This document shows positions 61,901-64,000 of a DNA stretch of 64,000 nucleotides, one piece after another. This DNA comes from Neovahlkampfia damariscottae (Eukaryota > Heterolobosea > Selenaionea > Neovahlkampfiida > Neovahlkampfiidae), in the NCBI GenBank assembly GCA_016618085.1, contig JABLTG010000081.1, positions 1 through 64,000 of the forward strand, given 5' to 3'. Both the position numbers and the translations under genes were made by a program. The first letter of the stretch is position 1. The number at the start of each line of letters is the position of its first letter. A model generated the notes under the pieces. That model searched no databases, was not told the origin of the DNA, and saw only the letters and a program-made list of their open reading frames with translations.

Positions 61901-64000
61901 CAATGAAATTTCAATTAATTCTTCTAATTCCATTGAAGAATCAAATATTAAATTTTGAATCATTTTTTTAGCAATTTCAAAGAATTCTTTGATTAATTGT
62001 TCTAATTTTGATTTTAATTGATCTCTTGCTCTGACAGGTCTTAAAGAACCAAGAAAATCACTTGTTTCTGTATGTTGATGACAATTTAAAATGTGTAAAT
62101 GTTGATTTCTGATAAAACTATATAATTGTGCAATTGTTGTTTTTCCACAACCTGTTTCTCCAACAAGTAAAACTGGTTCTTTGTTTTTAATACATTCACC
62201 AACTAATCTAAACAAACGTTTCATTGATTGAGTCCAAACTATATTTGTAAAATTTGAAGTTGAACTTGATAATAATTCGAATAATTCTTTTGTTTCATTT
62301 TCTGATTTCCATTCATATAAAGAATTAACGTCAAGTGTTTTAAACTCTGAAACTTTTTTGTGTTTAGGTTTTCCTAAAACATTAATTTCTAAAGATTCTT
62401 TAACAATTTCTTTTTCATCATCTTTTCTCAATCTTTCAGCAAGTAACATATAACCAATTTGTGCAATATCTTGTTTTGATGAAATGTCAAATGCTTTAAT
62501 TCTTTCAGCCCATCTAAATAAATCTCTTGGAGTAATGAACCCAGTTTTTCCTGCAAAAATTTTTGATCTTTGTCTGTGAGATTGTAAATCTTTCATCACA
62601 TTAACCATACAAGTAGCAAATGATTTTGGAATTAAACATCTTTGTTGAAGAATTTGAATCAATTCATTACCTGGAATATCATCAACATGTAATTCCATAA
62701 ATCTATTTCTAAAAGCACGTGAAAGCATTTTTCTTCCACCATAAACACCAGGTGGATTTTGAGTTGCAAAAAGTTGAAAATGTGGATGTGGTTTAATAAC
62801 TTCTTGAGTTTCTGGAATGAATAATTCTCTATTATCATCTAAAAGTCTATTTAAACCTTCTAAAATATCTGAAGGTGCAAGATTTAATTCATCAAGAACA
62901 ATCCAATATCCATTTCTAACTGCTTCAACTAAAATACCTTCTTTAAAAATTAATTTTCCTTCTGAATTGGTAATATAAGTTCCAAAATATTCTTGTAAAT
63001 CAGTTGTTTCATGATTATTAATTCTAACAAATCTATGTCCAGTTCTTTCTGCTAAATATTTTACCATTGAAGTTTTACCAGCAGATGTTGGTCCTTGTAA
63101 TAAAATTGGATATTTGTATGAAATTATAATTCTTGCTAAATTCTTTAAATTTTCATTCACTGTTGGTGTTCTAATGAATGAATTTGAATTTAAAAGTTCC
63201 AATGGACCTGATTTAATCCAAAAATGTTCAAATTGAACAAATTGTTTACCAGGTGATTTTGGAGTTGAATTTAATTCATTTGTATGTGTTTTTTTCAAAA
63301 CGTATTTTTTAATTAAGTTTTCCATTATTGGAATTGAATTTGAATTTAATTGTGTTAAAAATGACATACATAAACCTTCATATAAAGATCTTTCAATACC
63401 ATAAGTATTTAAACATGTTTTTGTAAATTCTAATGCTCTTGATAATGTTCTTAAAGAATATTGTGGTTTTTGATTTGATCCATCAGAAAGATTTGTTAAA
63501 GCTTGTCTTTTTGATTCTAAAAAGAAATCAACAATATCTTCAACAGGTGGATTTGAAATTACTGATTCAAGATATCTTCTGACTACAATCTTTAAATCAT
63601 CTCTATCTTCTAATTCTTTTACATAAAACTCTGTAAATCTACTTCTTAATGAAGGTGGTAAATTCTTTTTACCAATATCAGTTGGTGGATTCATACATGC
63701 AAATAATCTAAAATTTGGATGTCTTTTAATTGGTTCTGTATCTCCTTTTTCTGTGATAAAAAGAGTACCATCTTTTCCTTCAAGTAATCCACTTAAACGT
63801 TCAAGTGTTTCAGTTGATGCTAAATTAATTTCATCCAATAAAATCCAATGTCCTTCTTTCAAAGCTGTAATTAAAGAACCTTCAACAAAAGAAAATGCAA
63901 ACGAATTTTTTGCTAAATTTTGTTGTCTTGCAAATCTATCTTTTGCTTCTTCAAAATTATTCCAATATTCAATTAATAAAATATCATTTTTTCTTTTTTT
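49961..64000 (-). CDS. MDN1: midasin (MDN1/Rea1), giant AAA+ ATPase of 60S assembly, 5' end missing
   Basis: One open frame of 4,679 residues runs off the right edge (yeast 4,910, human 5,596 in full). It begins inside AAA2 (FAFSFVEGSL..HWILLDEINLAS). AAA3-AAA6 follow, with Walker A motifs QGPTSAGKTSMV, VGETGCGKTTIA, EGSPGVGKTTLI and TGPSSCGKNSIV, the last with Asn replacing Thr. After a long helical linker comes a Glu/Asp-rich region (about 50,900-52,650). Then come GDYKTGKRINMKKIIPYIAS and the C-terminal MIDAS domain, with VAVDDSKSMSKN (DXSXS) binding metal. Midasin pulls assembly factors Rsa4 and Ytm1 off pre-60S particles in the nucleolus and nucleus. No intron occurs in these 14 kb, against about one per 200-400 bp in many neighbours. 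Confidence 0.97.
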   Translation of the reverse strand, partial: KKRKNDILLIEYWNNFEEAKDRFARQQNLAKNSFAFSFVEGSLITALKEGHWILLDEINLASTETLERLSGLLEGKDGTLFITEKGDTEPIKRHPNFRLFACMNPPTDIGKKNLPPSLRSRFTEFYVKELEDRDDLKIVVRRYLESVISNPPVEDIVDFFLESKRQALTNLSDGSNQKPQYSLRTLSRALEFTKTCLNTYGIERSLYEGLCMSFLTQLNSNSIPIMENLIKKYVLKKTHTNELNSTPKSPGKQFVQFEHFWIKSGPLELLNSNSFIRTPTVNENLKNLARIIISYKYPILLQGPTSAGKTSMVKYLAERTGHRFVRINNHETTDLQEYFGTYITNSEGKLIFKEGILVEAVRNGYWIVLDELNLAPSDILEGLNRLLDDNRELFIPETQEVIKPHPHFQLFATQNPPGVYGGRKMLSRAFRNRFMELHVDDIPGNELIQILQQRCLIPKSFATCMVNVMKDLQSHRQRSKIFAGKTGFITPRDLFRWAERIKAFDISSKQDIAQIGYMLLAERLRKDDEKEIVKESLEINVLGKPKHKKVSEFKTLDVNSLYEWKSENETKELFELLSSSTSNFTNIVWTQSMKRLFRLVGECIKNKEPVLLVGETGCGKTTIAQLYSFIRNQHLHILNCHQHTETSDFLGSLRPVRARDQLKSKLEQLIKEFFEIAKKMIQNLIFDSSMELEELIEISLNVFNKISKLEKKPKKEFKHLENIIEKIQEFSREYKSLFIWYDGPLVNAMKKGDMFLIDEISLADDAVLERLNSVLEPERQLVLPEKGSESIEEINSNESFLIIATMNPGGDFGKKELSPALRNRFTEIYVPSLSIQDDLGLIIEDKLIKELKTNFKNSILDFLNFFQNIKSKKTITVRDIMSWVEFLNLSVSSLKMNPWEGFIHGAEAVFLDGLGVGIESSEKNRVSLKLSCFEFLINQIPEEFRKEIKESIKIENLKSSKENEDTFGYSPFFITKGTNEVPSNLNYTFNAPTTTNNILKVLRAMQISKPILLEGSPGVGKTTLITALAKASGHTVVRINLSEQTDMMDLLGSDLPVEGSDGGEFEWSDGIFLRALKAGDWILLDELNLASQSVLEGLNSVLDHRSEIFIPELGKTFSCPKKFRIFASQNPLQQGGGRKGLPKSFLNRFTKVYVDELNRNDLLFISLSLHGEIGKENILKMIEFNQEIHKKTMIEHKFGRKGSPWEFNLRDIFRWCEMLKSDYHQFNDQFDSFKPSKYLDCIYRQRMRTEEDRESVIQLFESIFETKYELINFPSYSITSNFIQIGSSQLKKNFENSTTSNSSSFKSKKLLILHSFLNPLENLMKCIQMNYPAIITGPSSCGKNSIVKLLAELSENDLNEFSMSSSTDTVELLGGFEQIDASHKKKFIAKILKEEMFIISRNCSIKNITIHNKKIEEIYNLWSLYDSSINSTLSNNDNPNNHSTTIDSEIQNIILLKNISEKIYSLNKILKFELIYKHEEILKQLEDIENLIKNGAKGRFEWKDGVIIKSMELGNWVLIDNVNFCPPTVLDRLNSLLEPNGVLVVNERGSVDGDVKIVKPHPNFRVFMLMDPKYGEISRAMRNRGIEISMNSIQIPSQDVFTLLSNIGITKKQISEKIINFHLKFLEITKNIIEEDKPILRDILRCGEYFCNESKQRSSIEESLYISLENIYISNRILSKEDSKNAFELLQSICQSDKNIENFEMIFPSNYLLTNSFKPSMPNFRTLFRDSAYMFQFSLNILTFIIENKVHSSKSSLNDIKKICNEIPSFSLSNLPKNILQVLEGFFTENHLKDLKFNSFNLEKLLRSMEFSSNYFIEMTTEEDLILRNNWLLTLEKLFKNETSISNIFKKVNWILSKMSTTNLINEIKNHRNKLENLHSIPLDLRMNKSMYEKHQKVLSETNLYQKLSLKIQSLYVSYDQEEYLKKIKNESYVQSKMNLIEQSYYFTLHPNQRKKLTNDKKIIIFFHPLFKELRLMFEKILEPNHHGYSIEEIEKLFSTSNRLWKYCLNESLIKENILIYWKKFIKNLKNVEEFYQLSFIFKEISNELNTLFPNSNTKNYLWKLGGTPIVFSEEERQIQNEILNFNSNEENKELNHLIIKGLSTIYCLSSTNQNISKKEEESFKNYLKELPSILEEKSKITISKKKKEEEDLINEIFEKYSTKKIKIENQIINSHKALLPLHDHKSLIIETNLISKITKLSFELMKEQDFDLIERESLIDSIINISTELIDYTSLHCSRSPVDMVPYQSLIWKLKSNKKERDFKNLNSILQEIWLNWNNRLWNNSFNKFEGGEEEKDNFEGPPKLFEDLKARRIVDLLNEWNKIPMKIRFSKIDQLKQIINFLSIGNEDLPEIEKSDWNHIINTFGITILCFKKSFDSDTFSMILKCLKEIENIEQKDLEQRKYLSIQFKNELSKSNDSRFRDSIQDVIVIFDLILKKGTQYKEDDEINDNMVRGKIWCLLGLYRVNLVLPSLALDPTLKYSIDLNFIKESELIVDEKIEIYTKIENFITGGNSNFQISSLENEKSNFEILKQKIEKKFVKRPFENDSKITFLNLYRDLQQFCNSLTPKEKLKRMTEEIYSKSNKNDTQEELWQLNTEQYLKKIIENYPGFEDLTIPFISCVYQIKYGLRLLSFGSQIRNKSDSIIHKLISVLIEFPTSNDPENIKQIVELTELVVQIDQSNNQSKTEFERYEILLKVLKSLLTKSYLNLLQSGEKLNSKNLKCLDEVFTLYSNIFDFVSTNLEKKRQEEEDLYKYKEHTTEILTDEQLVEKEINDLFPSFDEHFADLETDLDLISDHIEKGGQNKKTNQDIEKVEKILKSNDGIQYLIRIHEKIFNWSKSLKDNKTVKSNSLETSLESIRKDSFLQSFESSKLLMKKSKKPYEFKSSDNLPLLLNASNSLISLKEKIDTNKLPKEYDFYSHENIPEITLSFNVVYQLVLKLNKLLEKYEENPELINLIQISERILSLQVSSPLAKVISGLEMLLKKATEWEQFLTSPVGSIKQEIGNISALIIRWRKMELGNWRTIFITKSQLHASKSYEFWFKFYRLINLTNFEEKESENEKEIEEQIFSICDDFMRSSSFGEFKTRLNILNSLSYQIEVEEKLNFERNQNQDLRTKLKNIIYNIFKFYEQFSDKIDETISLEMKPLEEKLIDFIKLMRWTDTNINGIQNSTQKARKKLAKFSTGYSNILTRRSRDIWDVEQKLELEKKEEPKDESKKKKKKRKKKEQDEYVKSIDLINIFKNVKSRQSKLNQDDKIMTLKFERIIENLFKMKENDSNFNHEKCEKTLNSMKNVSEKFILNDDSIQFIDTTVNYLEDLSTTIIERMEELKKSDKISLKQRALGDLLGELKNLGISNLLKPLKNYTEIQKVMEQNMIGPLEFDNLEVNNYWKKSDEYYFKNILLLQKLRNSYQDFHKNIQKEALRMLGFAENVFFMSMKQRNIVNTLSNQLKELKENLKNLNFQTKSKIEIVDSKVKEIGLIPPQNFMKSWIEKQSSHLIELLESLEELNLLQSTVLSTGIVKSNSNLNKIIQSLKSSKKLLLSIDHLRKNYVFVKRDFDILFNNFNSILNLNQEINSFLKTSGVPNSSVKVHSLIQKSEKLSKEFKNDLLSIEQNDSKQSGDIVNHDEFVNKFKEIYDQIIFRTKITIQNIKEKKSILDSSNEEEEEQQQQEEGKLGAFKLQKYFEETSKSLKLDDLNELISKLISLIVDFSNEDIYSNSRKLVLDNCSLLISNLSNLISYLYSTISIHSTSYICYQKSISKFEYILLNTFSTLFKEGFCVQEETNEEGGEGEMEFVEGTGMDEGDGVEDVSKEIQNEEQLLNQDDLQKPEQSKDLSNNDDEGVEMENDFEAELYDDEENKDEKDEEEDEEGDELDDEMGEVDNEDDEVLDKKLWDDEKNNDREEKSDQKDNKNAPQEESEIKAKDDEDDEDDQDDQDGDGKEKKQKKDKPKEEREDSEEEIEEIEQEDFTDKFQGEQMEGQEEKEQMEEHFDLPEELELEMDEDDEIDEEGEEEEEKQEDEAAIDPAALNLEQEPSENIDTEEINQDPENKEDDQNEEGESENSDNENEQDENENSGGRDQMIEDNEPEDEEEEEGEDEEKEREHRDDVETAFEEDLKQTPFGVKETAGKASEIMNDADDEKSEEKQMNPDQESGKDVNKEQFGDSYEQGNEENKSNETPKSNQSKFDPNPFRNLGDALKEWKKQVNIKESNEKEEQEEEKMNQKDENAEEYEYDKNENNEEDFQQALGLATEQQSEEFPKLNKEEEEEEDENMQEVSEDKNDKFENEKEKNEKNLSNKMMNKNEMNEENQEDAMDIEEENFQTKEEEKKEIVKKTFENTMFSKREIEDAEEMKIIEDNENIELKIEDLQKMREELDEMLNQWRSSKEKVEHAKEMWNKFDQVTNSLSQELCEQLRLILEPTLATKMKGDYKTGKRINMKKIIPYIASQFRRDKIWLRRTKPNKRQYHVLVAVDDSKSMSKNNAGNMACEAVVLLCKAMSQLEVGQLGVLKFGENVQLLHPFDRPFTDDAGSEIIAQFTFDQKQTQMAEFLKYSTQMMDIYKSFSSFRQNIEEVQLTFIISDGRLLEREEIVKLVREANEKRQLIVFILIDSQNTQDSVLELKTITYPNNKLTIQSYIDQFPFPYYIILRNIQTLPEILADALRQWFELMQTIQE
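50900..52650 (-). other. acidic low-complexity region inside midasin
   Basis: About 580 codons dominated by Glu, Asp, Gln and Asn, seen on the plus strand as runs of TTCTTC and ATCATC trinucleotides. Midasin always has such a D/E-rich linker between the helical stalk and the MIDAS domain. It lets the MIDAS swing to the AAA ring. The trinucleotide runs also produce long but meaningless open frames on the other strand. Confidence 0.85.

Noticed and set aside
1-64000. Reassignment of TAG to an amino acid
   Set aside because: TAG is absent as a stop, but I also saw no in-frame TAG inside any spliced gene, so there is no sign that it is read as sense.
1-64000. tRNA, rRNA, CRISPR arrays, intact transposons or retroelements
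   Set aside because: I looked for tRNA-like GC-richer islands, evenly spaced repeats, transposase or reverse-transcriptase motifs and terminal repeats, and found none convincing. The EGF array is coding, not CRISPR.

Overview
This is nuclear DNA of a unicellular eukaryote. It is very AT-rich (about a quarter G+C by eye), uses the standard code, and is densely packed with genes on both strands, usually 20-150 bp apart. I could resolve 87 introns by joining open exons into recognisable proteins. All are tiny (27-46 nt), begin GT and end AG. The mix of genes (alpha-actinin, two G-alpha proteins, an RCC1/EGF surface protein, an F-box protein, a NACHT protein and PIGY) fits a free-living amoeboid or flagellate protist such as a heterolobosean or anaeramoebid. 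The sequence alone does not settle the lineage. No tRNA, rRNA, CRISPR array or intact mobile element was seen.

Layout. 1-944: the tail of a cut-off gene, then a stretch with only broken open frames. 945-9830: a coiled-coil/TM protein, TMEM120, TMEM147, PP4 catalytic subunit, ataxin-10, two alpha-SNAP paralogs flanking the decapping enzyme DCP2, and a 56-residue PIGY homolog hidden in two short exons. 9889-19694: UBA1, a propeller-like protein, an unknown protein, a kelch protein, MOB1, a membrane-anchored YqcI/YcgG-like protein, a small membrane protein and EIF1AD. 19789-27746: PRP16/DHX38, an F-box protein and a secreted EGF-RCC1-EGF-DOMON protein. 28265-33711: a 13-exon gene for a protein kinase-NACHT-HEAT protein of 1,686 residues, the most unusual gene here. 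33730-39309: 3-hydroxyacyl-CoA dehydratase, a secreted PepD-like dipeptidase, malic enzyme and an RNA pseudouridine synthase. 39391-49941: an enlarged alpha-actinin, two tandem G-alpha genes, a GnT-IV-like glycosyltransferase, an SLC25A39/40-like carrier and a four-TM protein. 49961-64000: midasin, cut off at its 5' end, without an intron in 14 kb.

Most genes are housekeeping: splicing (PRP16), ribosome assembly (midasin, EIF1AD, pseudouridine synthase), mRNA decay (DCP2), ubiquitin activation, ER and secretory work (TMEM147, SNAPs, HACD, PIGY, glycosyltransferase), signalling (PP4, MOB1, G-alpha) and cytoskeleton. They are not operons. Many are divergent pairs with 57-250 bp between start codons, often holding a CCAAT box. 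Convergent pairs can be as little as 18-19 bp apart.

Genome-scale patterns: no predicted gene stops with TAG, and 22 of 26 TAA stops are followed by A (UAAA). In several large genes the introns sit only near the 5' end. A CCAAT-type motif recurs upstream of most starts. Exon boundaries come from reading GT..AG introns by eye. They were checked by total length being a multiple of three and by continuity with known families, not by transcripts.
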